Below are positions 33,326-43,800 of a stretch of 64,000 nt of DNA, in pieces. Positions within the stretch are counted from its first letter, which is position 1. Each line of letters opens with the position of its first letter. The position numbers and the translations under genes are program-made. Location: positions 2,465,001 to 2,529,000 of the forward strand of contig JAWHQI010000257.1 in NCBI GenBank assembly GCA_033032865.1, read 5' to 3'. Origin of the DNA: Dactylorhiza incarnata. Taxonomy: Eukaryota; Streptophyta; Magnoliopsida; Asparagales; Orchidaceae. The notes beneath the pieces are model-generated. The model was given only the letters and a program-made list of their open reading frames with translations, was not told where the DNA came from and ran no database searches.

Positions 33326-33466
33326 CTAGGGCTCTGTTTGGGGGGACTTATTTTCACCGGTCAAGCGGTTACGACCGCATGAACCGGACCTTAAATTAAG
33401 GTCCGGTTCATGCGGTCGTAACCGCTTGACCGGTGAAAATAAGTCCCCCCAAAAGAGCGTTAGCTT
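33326..33466. mobile_element. Foldback MITE-like element containing a perfect 111-bp palindrome
   Basis: 33340-33394 and 33396-33450 are perfect 55-bp inverted copies around one base (GGACCTTAAATTAAGGTCC at the centre). Flanks CTAGGGCTCTGTTTGG and, reversed, CTAACGCTCTTTTGG extend the inverted repeat imperfectly; such ends are common in plant hAT-type MITEs. No TSD is obvious. It lies 61 bp upstream of a TATA box. Confidence 0.75.
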
Positions 33467-33510
33467 ACAGATGCAAAAATTTGGCCCTGATTTATCTCCC
33501 CACTTGCCCG

Positions 33511-33525
33511 TATAAAACCCTAACC
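33511..33525 (+). promoter_or_regulatory. TATA box and telo-box of the RadA-like gene
   Basis: TATAAAACCCTAACC combines a TATA box (33511-33517) with AAACCCTAA, the plant telo-box found in many housekeeping promoters. It is 77 bp upstream of the ATG at 33588. Confidence 0.6.
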
Positions 33526-33587
33526 GCTGCTGGCTGCAGGCCCAATCCACGCAAAGACCCTGTTCTAGCTTTTCTTCAATCTCCAAG

Positions 33588-34243
33588 ATGCAAAGCATCC
33601 GCTCTATTTTCTCCCGTACAAGTGTTTCCCTTCTCAGTGAATCCAAACTTATTCACTCTCCCCGCATCCTCTACATTGATGTTGGTAAGAGATTATCGCC
33701 CACCATTTCATACTTCTATCGACGGACCTTTCATTCGGGTGACCAATTACCGGAAGAAGAAGAAGATGACAATGCAGCCGCTAGGGCTTGGGATCTTTGC
33801 GACCCTACCTCAGAGAAGATCGTGGACATGCCAGAGAGCGGGAAGGGTGAGGATGTCAGTCACCCCGCGGAGGAGAGGGTTCCACTGAAGGAGAAACTGG
33901 AGGTGATTAAGAGGACGGTGGAGGATTCAAGCGATGAAGGTGGGGAAACAGAGGGTCGGATAGTGCCGAGTAGATTGCCTTCTCGAGCTGGAGGAATGGC
34001 TGGGGGGAAGAAAACCCGTAAGAGTGCTTGGGTTTGCACGGAGTGTGGCGCGAATCATGGGAAGTGGTGGGGAATTTGTTCGTCCTGTAAAACTGCTGGT
34101 TCCTTGAAGCAGTATGTGGAGTCTAAGTTTTCAAACTCGCAAGGAGAGTGGAATTTTGGCAAAGAGCCAATGAAATCGGCGGTTCCTCAAAGGTTGATGG
34201 ATGTGACCAAGGGGATGGACCAATCTGATTGGCGAATACCATT
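33588..34243 (+). CDS. RADA: Exon 1 of a RadA/Sms-like organellar DNA repair gene
   Basis: Open from ATG at 33588 to a GTGAGT donor at 34244, about 218 codons, ending in phase 2. The N-terminus (MQSIRSIFSRTSVSLLSESK) is Arg/Ser-rich without acidic residues, like an organelle transit peptide. An acidic linker follows. Residues about 146-165 hold the RadA C4 zinc finger, CTECGANHGKWWGICSSC. The exon ends with MDQSDWRIPL, which in RadA proteins directly precedes the ATPase core. Plant RADA promotes branch migration in organellar recombination. The RecA-like ATPase and Lon-like domains are not found downstream here, so this is either exon 1 before a very large intron or a gene fragment. It has no disabling mutation. 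Confidence 0.8.
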
Positions 34244-35879
34244 GTGAGTTTTTCTATGCTTTTTAAAATGTGATTTTTACCCTAAAATTTCACACTTTTT
34301 GCTATTTACTAAATCTAATAGTCATTTTGGACTAGAAACTCATCTCTCCTGGAGATTCAATGCGGTTGTAAATGCAAATATGTTATTTGTCCGGTAACTT
34401 AATTTGTAAATCTCTTTGTTTATACTATGCACATTGGATCATTCCCTGTAGAGTAGTATGCGTAAGTGCGGGAAATATTCTATTGTGCACATTAGTATGA
34501 ATGCTGCAAACTGTTAGTTATTTTCAATTTTATAGCCAAATCTATAAGCTATATCAGTTTTGGTGGCATTTGAATTATTTCACTAAGACATGAACTGGTA
34601 ATTTTTATTTCATGAGAATGATCAGAGTGTTTTAGATTGTTCCACATAGTTAAATACCATATTTGAGTTGGTTGAATTTGACATTCTCTGGACTGTAAAA
34701 AATATATTATCTAAATACATTATATTGTCTAGTATCCTAAGCTTAGGATTAACTTAACACGATGTATACTTGTGAAATGGGCTTTGCTATCATTTAATCG
34801 GGCTAAGTCACCTAGATCGACCTGTTTTAATGATGGAGAGTCATTCTTAATGAGTCATTTATGACAAGTCTTTTCTAGTCATTCTAATAGCAAGATTCTC
34901 ATAGAGGAATAATTGTTTAAGGCAGTTCGACTAATAGTACTCATCCACTATATTCGTTTGTAGTATTTGTACACAGTAGTTGCTCTTAGTACTTGCCCAC
35001 AATAATCACATATAAAACTCACCAATATTGCTCAGTTCTTGTTGCATTTATAAGGTTTCTATTTCTTCTAGGTGTAGTATTTATGTAAAGTTGTATGAAG
35101 TGATTCAAATTATCGGCATCTGCGAAAAAAGTAAGCCTGTGGATTTGCTATGAGTTTTACTGTGCTGGAGGGGGGTTAGTTGTATCTTTCCTATCTATTT
35201 ATTTTCTTGAACTCTTAACTCAACATGAAAATAATTGAAATACCATTCGTCAATGATAAAAGGAGAGAACTCTATTTCTTTGGCGAGAGGGGATTATACT
35301 ATAATATATTGATGCCTAATCTCTAACTACAACCTTTTGACCGTCCTCAACCGGCAATTACACTCTATTTATTAATGTAAGATGTTTGAGGGATCAATTA
35401 CAACTATTTGTACAATTTCCACATTCTTAATGATGCAAATTCAACAACTTTTGATCACTGACAACCCAACAAACTCCGCTATGCACAAACCCTTGCTTTG
35501 AAATAAAATTTTCTCACAAAAAATTCGGTTTTCAAAGTAATAGTTATTTCCATTCATGTACAAGGGTTCATATTATTAATATATGCTAGGCTTATCGTAT
35601 TTACCAAAATAACAATAAAACAATATAGCAATAATCTAAAAGTTACTAAAGGATTGACGGAATCCTGAGATCTAAGGAATAGTGCTGAAATATCAATTAA
35701 TTCAACTGTGTATTCATTAGTGAGCAAGTACTCATAATTGACAGATACATGTACACACAACCTGGTAGCGAATTCTCATTGATCATTGATCTTGATGAGG
35801 TGCCAAATAAATTATGCAGATCAACAATGTATGCATTATCATTGATCTTGTTGAGTACATAGAATGAGCTAATTTTCCT
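34244..35879. other. AT-rich intron-like sequence, nothing recognised
   Basis: Begins with a GTGAGT splice donor and continues AT-rich with no RadA Walker A coding sequence and no repeat family I can name. Confidence 0.5.
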
Positions 35880-36310
35880 TAGTTGCAGTTTCCTGTATTG
35901 CCCACTTGAACTTCACTCTTTCTTTGGATATACGGTATACCATTATCTGATCACCAATGTCATAGGTTTTTCAGCTTCTGTGCTTATCCACTTGCACTTC
36001 ATATCTTGCCTTGGACTTTAAACTATTCTCGTGTACCTCCCATGTATTCCGTGTATCTCTTCTGATAACTTAGTCGCTGAGGTACTTGTTGTTCTTTTAT
36101 GTAGTTCGTGAACATCAAGCATATGGTTCGACAATTTGGAATAAACAATCCTCGAATGACAATTTACCTGTTTAGAAATGGACTGTACCATTATATGTGA
36201 ATTCCAGCTGACCAAGGTGAATCATATTACTTTAGCTTCTCCCTGCAAATTCTATGAATCATGTTTCCTAATGTTCTTTTGAATACTTTAATCTGGCCAC
36301 CAATATGAGG
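35880..36310 (-). pseudogene. Ty3/Gypsy integrase C-terminal relic, antisense
   Basis: Translated on the minus strand it gives, across several frames, HPHIGGQIKVFKRTLGNMI (from the HPQTDGQTE region), IVYSKLSNHMLDVHEL, and a GDQ-type motif preceding the GPY/F-like end. Multiple stops and shifts make it a fossil. It is most like chromovirus integrase, and lies in what would be the RadA-like gene's intron. Confidence 0.65.
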
Positions 36311-36524
36311 GTGTGTACTGTGTAGTGCTATTAAGCTCACATGTCAAACATTCCAAAAACTTACACAAAAATTAACTCAGAAACCTCGCATTCCTATTAG
36401 AAGTATAGAAAAAATATGTATGTAAAAGCCCAATGTAGATGCCCGTTTCTTTGGCCCAATAGGAGATCCTTCTCTTGTATAGATTAATTCCACACTGTAC
36501 TTTGGAGTTAAGATGCTACTCTTC

Positions 36525-36680
36525 CCACCTATATATATGTGGAAGGTCTCACTCCTATTTCGGCTCTTATACATACTGCTACTATGGTAGCAATGGGTAT
36601 TTTTCTTGTAGCTCGGCTTCTTCCTCTTTTCTTAGTTATATCTTACATAATGAATATCATTTGTTTAGTAGATATAACAA
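36525..36680 (+). pseudogene. ndhF: Plastid ndhF fragment in nuclear DNA
   Basis: In one frame: [20 protein letters not shown] and [20 protein letters not shown], the strongly conserved transmembrane segment of NAD(P)H dehydrogenase subunit 5 of the plastid. Substitutions relative to the usual plastid consensus show it is an old nuclear copy. No start or stop context remains. The stretch before about 36525 is not clearly plastid. Confidence 0.8.
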
Positions 36681-36694
36681 ACTAACAATATTTG

Positions 36695-36880
36695 TAGTAG
36701 ATCCTACTACTGTGAAAAAATATGCTAGACGCTCCCAATTAGGTAAAAATTTTGAATTAGACTAGGCTACTTTGAAATCCAATGGTGTTTTTCATAGCAA
36801 TCCAAGAGGTTGGTTCACTTTTGGACATGCTACATTTGCTCTGTCACCCCATTCATCTGATTGGGATGCCCTTAGCTTTG
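36695..36880 (+). pseudogene. psbB: Plastid psbB (CP47) C-terminal fragment
   Basis: DPTT, YARRSQLGKNFELD, a stop at 36762-36764 where CP47 has Arg, then [20 protein letters not shown] and HATFAL: the lumenal loop of photosystem II CP47. Beyond that the match decays. It adjoins the ndhF piece without the intervening plastid genes. Confidence 0.82.
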
Positions 36881-36884
36881 AAAT

Positions 36885-36972
36885 GTATCTTGGGAGGAGG
36901 ATCATCATTTTTCTAGTGAGAGGCGACCGTCTTGGGGCTAACATGGGTCCGCCCAAGGATTCACTGCTTTAG
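36885..36972 (+). pseudogene. psbC: Plastid psbC (CP43) fragment
   Basis: [19 protein letters not shown] corresponds to the conserved FLVRDQRLGANVGSAQG region of photosystem II CP43; DNA similarity (CGTCTTGGGGCTAAC) is high. It ends at a stop at 36970-36972. It is the third plastid gene piece in a row. Confidence 0.75.
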
Positions 36973-36989
36973 GCTTGTAAGCCAAGAAC

Positions 36990-38350
36990 TTGTTCGGAAT
37001 ACCGTAATGAAAGGAACATAGGATTTTGTCACTAGGTATTTTACCAAACATGACCGTCCCATTTTTATAGAACTATCACTAAAATACCTGTCCCCACGCC
37101 GCCGCCTCTGGATACGTTCCATAGAGTGTCAAGTATGTCGATTTAGCAAACAAATGCCTTAAGCGACTAAGCCATACCTCATTTTTGTTTATATCTGTTT
37201 ACCCGGGATCCGGCGGCCTCAAGAGTGATCAGAATCTTCCTCTCAGCAGGGCGGTCAGGATTTTGGGGTCCGCCCGGACCCTCATTTTTGTTATTGGCAA
37301 ACCACATGATTTCTTCTTCAGCAACCCGGGCAGTCATGACTCCAGAGCCTGCTCGGCCTAGCAGTTTAGGTCATTTGCATGCCAGATGACCCCTTCCTCG
37401 ATAGCCCGAGCGATCATGCCTTCCGTTTCTGCCCGGCCTAGCAGCTTGCTTAGCTCTATATACTAGATGCGGTTCTTTGCCCGTAGCTCGCACTAACATC
37501 TCTATGATGTTCACGCTGTCTTGTTCTTTTGTCCATTTGCACACTTATGAACTCTCTTATCTTTGCCCATTTCTCCTGTACCCGGGCAACCCGTTTTTCT
37601 TATGCCTGCCCATTTAGGCATCCCCACTGGTATAGATAGGGGTGCACAATACCTTGAAAGAGATCCCGAATTCAGCTAGAGTTTGTTGTGAACTCGAACT
37701 TGTGCCCTTCTTGGTGTTGTGGACTCCCCTAGTGGCTATTTCAAACTTGTAACCGCTACCTCTAAGCTAATAAAATCACCCACAACTAAAAGTTTATGTT
37801 GTGGGAAGCTCGGTCTCGCCGCTTCCGGCACCCTCTCGTTCCTTGTCAGCTTGTCCTTCGCGACCTCAAGGCATCCAACCACTGATAGTGCCCCCTCCAC
37901 TTCTTTGTTTTTACGATGTGAAGTCGTGGGGAGCATTTTCTACACCAATAAAACGAACACGCGACCTTCAGACCCGATTGATCGTAGAACGCGTCGTGAT
38001 TTGGCCAGAAAGTCTCTTGTGGATCTCGCCAAGACCCCGAGGGAACCCTCAGGGAAGAATTCAATATCCAATTTGATCTCATGTCTTCCACAGTCGCCCA
38101 ACTCTCTGATCAGATCGCCCCCTTTGTCAGGGGAATCACAACCTCCGACAATCTTCGGTTCTCGAAATCGCTCCCCGATTGCGAACCGAGGACATAGATC
38201 TCGTTAACAAGAGGCGAAACCATTTTAGAGTGGCGGCGAATACAACTCTGCAGTACTCGACTATGATGTATTCACTGATCCTTATGAGGCAGAAGAGGAG
38301 CCCCCTTTCTTTAATTATGTCCGATGAGAACCCGCCCCAAATGGATTCAG
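36990..38350 (+). other. Probable LTR and leader of decayed Tat element D
   Basis: At 37200-37470, repeated phrases (GCCCGGCCTAGCAG, GGGC.GTCATG) occur about 90-100 bp apart. Near 37700 is CTTGGTGTTGTGGACTCCCC, a possible degenerate primer site. The open stretch 37719-38207 and its overlaps show no clear domain. LTR borders could not be fixed. Confidence 0.4.
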
Positions 38351-38359
38351 AGAACCTCA

Positions 38360-38722
38360 CCTCCCTCGGTTCACTGGAAGAGAAGATCCCTTCTGCCATG
38401 TACAAGCTTTTGAGTCTGCTACTTCTATGCGGACTTTAACTAACGAGGTCCGTTGTAAGCTCCTTGCCACGTCTTTTGATGGCGAAGTAAGGTGTTGTTC
38501 TACCAGTTACCATCCCAGTCGCTGAATTCCTTCTGAGACCTTCAGAGGGAAGGAAGAGTGGCCCACATGCCCTTTTCCAGATAAACCAAGGACCTTCTGA
38601 AACTCTGGGACACTACATTGATAGTTCCAAAAGGGGATCCTTGAGATCCACGATGTGGATCCAATGATGTACCAGGTCGCCTTGACCAGTGGCCTTCAGG
38701 AAGGCCTGTTTAAATTTGAAAG
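38360..38722 (+). pseudogene. Element D gag core, cut by L1
   Basis: Decayed Tat-type gag spread over several frames: AFESATSMRTLTNEVRCKLL, a following TSFDG, then QGPSETLGHYID and DVDPMMYQVALTSGLQEGLF. It breaks at 38722 inside a Phe-Glu codon run and resumes at 62195, 23.5 kb away, in matching sense. Capsid function by family. It has several stops and frameshifts. Confidence 0.7.
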
Positions 38723-39772
38723 TGTAAGATCCTCTTTTTTTCATTCTTTCCCGGGTCTTACCGTCCAGAATCGCCGTCTTGCGGTGGCACCAACTCACAG
38801 GTTGGTCGCCACCACAATACGCCGATTCTGTCGGCTCATCAACATCGTCCAGGCCAACCATAATCACAGTAATTGAAGCATTAAATGAAATAAGTCCACA
38901 AAATCACATTATATATTTATCATAATACAAATGTCCACGATGAGAAAGTACTATAAAGAATAAGGGCTTATGCCCAGTACATCAACATCCTTACTGCAAA
39001 AGTCTCTCGTCTCTACATCTATGCGGAAGCCATCGAACTCTGTCATCACGCGTCTGTAGCTGCTACTGCAACAACGGGTAGTGGTTGCTTTGCTTCATCC
39101 CGTCTTCCTGACCCGTCTCCTGAACGGGTCCTGCTGCTCCGACACACCATCCCTAAAATGATGTGGTCCACCGATCGTCAGTCTATAAGACTCAGCATAT
39201 TCCTCCCCGCCTCCACCCGCGACTCCTAGGCACCGTGCAGGAGGAGGAAGCGGAGGACATCAAGGGGTAATGAATCAAGCAGGTGACAAGTGGCTAGACT
39301 AGCAGGGTATATAAATACTAAACAATTAAGGATTACAGTTCTATGCTAGCAGAGTATAGTGTGACATCAATAAGTAAAAAACAATGCAAGTAAAAGAAGC
39401 AGGTATAAAATAGAGAGCAGCTACAAATGTAACCTTAACTTATATGCACACACAAAAGCACATAAGCTAAGGGATCTGACACTAAGGTAAACTCATCGTA
39501 TAAAAGAGCTCATACTAATTTATACGATGAGGTCTCTGTTTTATGCAAGAATGTTATGTTATGATATGTAATGCAATGCAATGGTGCAACTCACACACAC
39601 GACTATGTACGTACAGACCTTTAGTTCTCAATTTTCGGAGGTAGCTAACCACTCGGGCACCTCCCGTCATGGTCAAACGGTGGCAGAGGAGCGGGCGTCT
39701 CCTCACCTAGGTGGGTAAGTCACACTACCAGACCTAGGCCCTAATGTATGATGTGATACCGGTACCCGGTAC
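38723..39772 (+). repeat. L1 segment 1
   Basis: Left end up to the hAT insertion. It matches the reverse complement of 44690-45713, for example CCCGGGTCTTA at 38752 and its inverse near 45672, and GGGCTTATGCCCA at 38964 and its inverse near 45463. Confidence 0.75.
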
Positions 39773-39910
39773 CATTCTTTCATGGCGTCAAGGCGTACCA
39801 AGGCGAGCCCCGACCGCTTTGACGCTTTGGCGACAAGGCGGACGCCTAGGCGACAATAAGGCAAGCAAATGCAAGACGACATTAAATTTTTTTTTTAAAC
39901 AAATGAAGAA

Positions 39911-40197
39911 TATAGACAGCGGTTATTAAAATAACCGCTGTCTATAGTCACTGTCAGGGGACTATAGACAGCGGTTATTAAAATAACCGCTGTATATGGT
40001 ACTATAGACATCGGTTATTTCAATAACCGTTGTCTATAGTCCCCTGGCAGTGACTATAGACGGCGGTTATTAAAATAACCGCTGTCTATAGTCCCCTGGC
40101 AGTGACTATAGACAGCGGTTATTTTAATAACCGCTGTCTATAGTCCCCCGATAGTCACTATAGATAGCGGTTATTTTAATAACCGTTGTTTATTGTC
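39911..40197. repeat. Left subterminal palindrome array of the hAT element
   Basis: Six palindromes of about 38-40 bp of the form CTATAGACAGCGGTTATT then the complement AATAACCGCTGTCTATAG, separated by short spacers (CCCCTGGCAGTGA). Each can fold alone. Confidence 0.92.
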
Positions 40198-40497
40198 CCA
40201 GTTTTTTTTAAAAGTCTGAAAGAGAATTTTGCAACACTCCCAGAAGTCATTCAGCATTCAGATACACAGTTTTTTTCATTCATCATTCAGGTACACAGTA
40301 TCATTCCACACATTGAGGAATAGTGGCATGAACAATCAGTCAATCACACATTCAGAATCAAATAGAAATAACATATTCAGAATCAATATATTCAGAATTC
40401 AGAATCAATATATATAATGACAATCACAACCATTTCACTCAATACCAGAATGTTATCATCATACACTGATGCACAGTAGCATTAATAATTTTTTAGA

Positions 40498-40810
40498 TCA
40501 AATAGAATCATCATCTAGTAAATCGTCATTGGTATTGCATGAGCTTAGTTGGTTTGAGGTACTCGTCATTTGCCCATAATTATCAACAATATCTTCATCA
40601 TTATTTGCAACGCTAATATGTTCTAGATCTTCATCCCCTTCAGCTATTAGTTCAAGATTAGCTGGAGCTCCACTTCGTAAATTTCGAGCCGCAGTCCCAA
40701 TAGCTCTCTCTACAGCTTCCCATGTGAGATCATCATTTTCATAAACTAAAACTTCCTTTGGTTGGTTCATCATCCACTCACTACTTCAATCTAGCTCATC
40801 AAGCACTAAA
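40498..40810 (-). pseudogene. hAT transposase, C-terminal end beyond L2
   Basis: After L2 the last exon continues: VLDELD, a stop, then SSEWMMNQPKEVLVYENDDL, TWEAVERAIGTAARNLRSG and an acidic Asp/Glu-rich tail ending at 40498. The duplicated ctaaa (40806-40810) marks the L2 insertion point. Reading across the duplication restores phase with 45714, showing a single original exon. Confidence 0.8.
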
Positions 40811-43800
40811 TGTAACATCTCATTTCCTACTAGATCCCTTAACTCCAACTAGGGTGAGACAAGTGGTGAGTGATGTGAGTTTGGGCTAGGTAGTGACCTT
40901 AGGACACATTGAGTTGAATGAACTCACATGTGGTCTACTATAGGATTCAAGTCAACCTAGGTCAAACTGAACGAGGCGTTCGTCGAACGCTGACTGGTCG
41001 AGCTGAAGAACGTCGTTCGTCAAACCCAGGAGGGAGTTCGTCGAACGCAGACTAGAAATTCGTCGAACGCAGGCTGGCCGAGCTGAAGAACGCCGTTCGT
41101 CGAACCCAGGAGGGAGTTCGTCAAACGCAGACTAGAAATTTGTCGAACGCAGACTGGTCGAGCTGAAGAACGTCGTTCGTCGAACCCAGGAGGGAGTTCG
41201 TCGAACGCAGACTAGAAATTCGTCGAACGCAGGCTGGTCGAGCTGAAGAACGCCGTTCGTCGAACCCAGGAGGGAGTTCGTCGAACGCAGACTAGAAATT
41301 CGTCGAACGCAGATTGGTCGAGCTAAAGAACGCCGTTCGTCGAACCCAGGAGGGAGTTCGTCAAACGCAGACTGGAAATTCGTCGAACACGGAAAACTTG
41401 AATTTCCTTAAGTCCTAGTCGCAGATAGTGATCCTATACCTAATGACCAGCCTTGCCCCCTATTCCCAACACACAATGACATGCAAAGGGGTAAAAGGGT
41501 CTTTTCCCCACTTTTCCATTAAGGACAAGGAAGAAACGGGGAGGGCTTGCCATGTAGCCCTCCTCTCCTCTGCCCAAAGCGTTCCCTGAGCCCCACATTA
41601 ACTCCCAGCTGAATTCTTGCCGAAACATTGCCATGTGGCCCTCCATTCCTCTGCCCGAAGCCATCCCCGACCTCCCCATCAATTCCCAGCCGTCTTTATG
41701 CTGATTGAGTGCCACTTGGCAGCTGGGCGGAGCAACCAAAGCTTGGCCGAGCCATGCTTTAGTGGGGCTTGCACTTAGAGCCCTCCTCTCCTTCATTCGA
41801 GTACACCTTCAGCTTCAGAGAGGCCCAAGCAGTTGGAATAGCCACCTGGAGTGGAGCTTTTGCTGGAGGATCGAAGAATTGAGCAGGATCGCCGGAACTC
41901 GCCGTCGCCATGCCGCACCGCCATAATACTCGCCGACAAGCCCTCTTACAGGTCTGGTTTCTCCCCCTCTCCCTTTGTGCTAGTATCTAGGTCCATTTAG
42001 GAGAGAAGTCGGGCTCAATTGAGCCCGACCCCATGTGAGCTTGAGGGAGATTTTCCGAGCTTTTTTCTCCTTGTTCGGGATCGCCGGAGAGGCTGTCTCC
42101 GGCGGCCGTGTCGCCGCTTGGCGTTAGCCACCACCTCAACGGAGGTGGTGGAGGTGGTGGCCGGCAGTGGTGGGTCGTGGATGGCCGGGAAATGGAGTTT
42201 GAAGATGGCCCAGGCGGGATAGATCTGGACCGTTGGCTGGAGCTAGGAGACGAAATCACAGCCTTTGATTTCTGAGGACGGCTATACGCAGATCAAATTG
42301 ATTAAATGTCACATTTTCTCTTGTTTATTCATGCTGAAATTTGAGGCTCTTAGAAGCCTTTTTAGGAAAAGTTGCTTGAGATAACTATTGTATGTCTTGA
42401 TGTCTACTTTCATTTGGAAGTTAAATCAGACCATTTGGACCACTATAGGACCCACAACACTCACTTTACTGAGGCTGGTCAAAACAGAAATCAGAAATTA
42501 GTTTGTATTTATATTCTAAAATATAGATCTGATGGACTTGAAATTTTGGTCATGCATGCATGAGCCCTGCATCTAGCTTGCACCCAAAAATCCGATTTTT
42601 AGGAAATCATTTTCCTAAGGTTTTATTCTAAAAATGTAAATTCAAATAAATGACATTTATGGAAGAATATAGCTCCCACTGACCCCAAATTTGGGTGACA
42701 CTCTTATATAGACAATTGTAGGCCATGGTTAAAATTTGAGACCAATTGGATCTCTGTAGGTAGGATAATTTACCCTTGCATGTCTCTACCTAAGAGAGAA
42801 TAGGTGTGCCAATAGCAAAAATGATATTTTTGTGTATTTAGCCCAAATGGCTTAGAGTTAGCCTCTGGAATTTTGGTGACACATTCCTTATGTCAAAACA
42901 CACCACCTCAGGGAATCTTAGGATTTTTGGGATAAAAAATCCTATACTTTGGATTAATGTGAATTAGGTCACATATTGGTATTCATGAAATTTTCGTGTC
43001 AAATACCTTATAGAAAATTATAGAACTCTGGAGAATTTATTGTTATGACATGCAGGACCTCTGTAAATTTTTTTGTAGAAAATTCAGAGGCTTTTCCTTC
43101 AGGAAATTACAAAATTACCCCTAGGTCACAAATCGGAATAATATGATTTCCCTGAGTCATATGCATGAGTAAATTGTGAAACTTTGGAAAATAGTTAGGA
43201 ATACAATTATAAATCTCTGGGATTTTTGATGGAATTTTTAGAGACATTATTCATGTTGAAATACTCTTTATTCAATTTGTCACACTTTTTATATCATGGT
43301 GTATATATGGTTAAACATATCTGAAAAATTATGGAACTCTGGAGTTAGTGTTTTTATATCATTATAATGCCTCTGTATTTTTCCCAAAAAATTTGGAAGT
43401 CAAAATCTAGTGCTTGTAGTGTAAAGTCATATTGTCATCATTCTCTTGATAATTAGAAATTAAGGGTTTTAATCTGCTGGAAAATTATGAAACCTTGGAG
43501 TTAGTGTTTTTATATCATTATAATGCCTCACTAATTTTCCCAAAAATTTTGAAAGTCAAAAACTAGTACTTGCTGTGCAAATTCACATTTGCTTCTAATT
43601 ATTGTTAAATAAAAATTATGATCATAGAACCTCTGGAAAATTGTGAAACTTTGAGGATCATAATATTTTGTCACCTGTCATCTCTGGAAAATTATTTAGC
43701 AATATTGAAATTATTGGCATGATAGTTCCTTTGCATTTTCAATGATGACAATTGATTTACAAATTTTTATGGAGGTCAAAATTGTATGAAATCTGCTTAA

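Noticed and set aside
36525..36972. Plastid contig or plastid genome misassembly
   Set aside because: Pieces are short, rearranged, carry stops and substitutions, and are flanked by nuclear transposons.
37719..38207. 162-codon ORF as a host gene
   Set aside because: No domain; lies in the leader of a decayed Tat element and overlaps other open frames equally lacking support.
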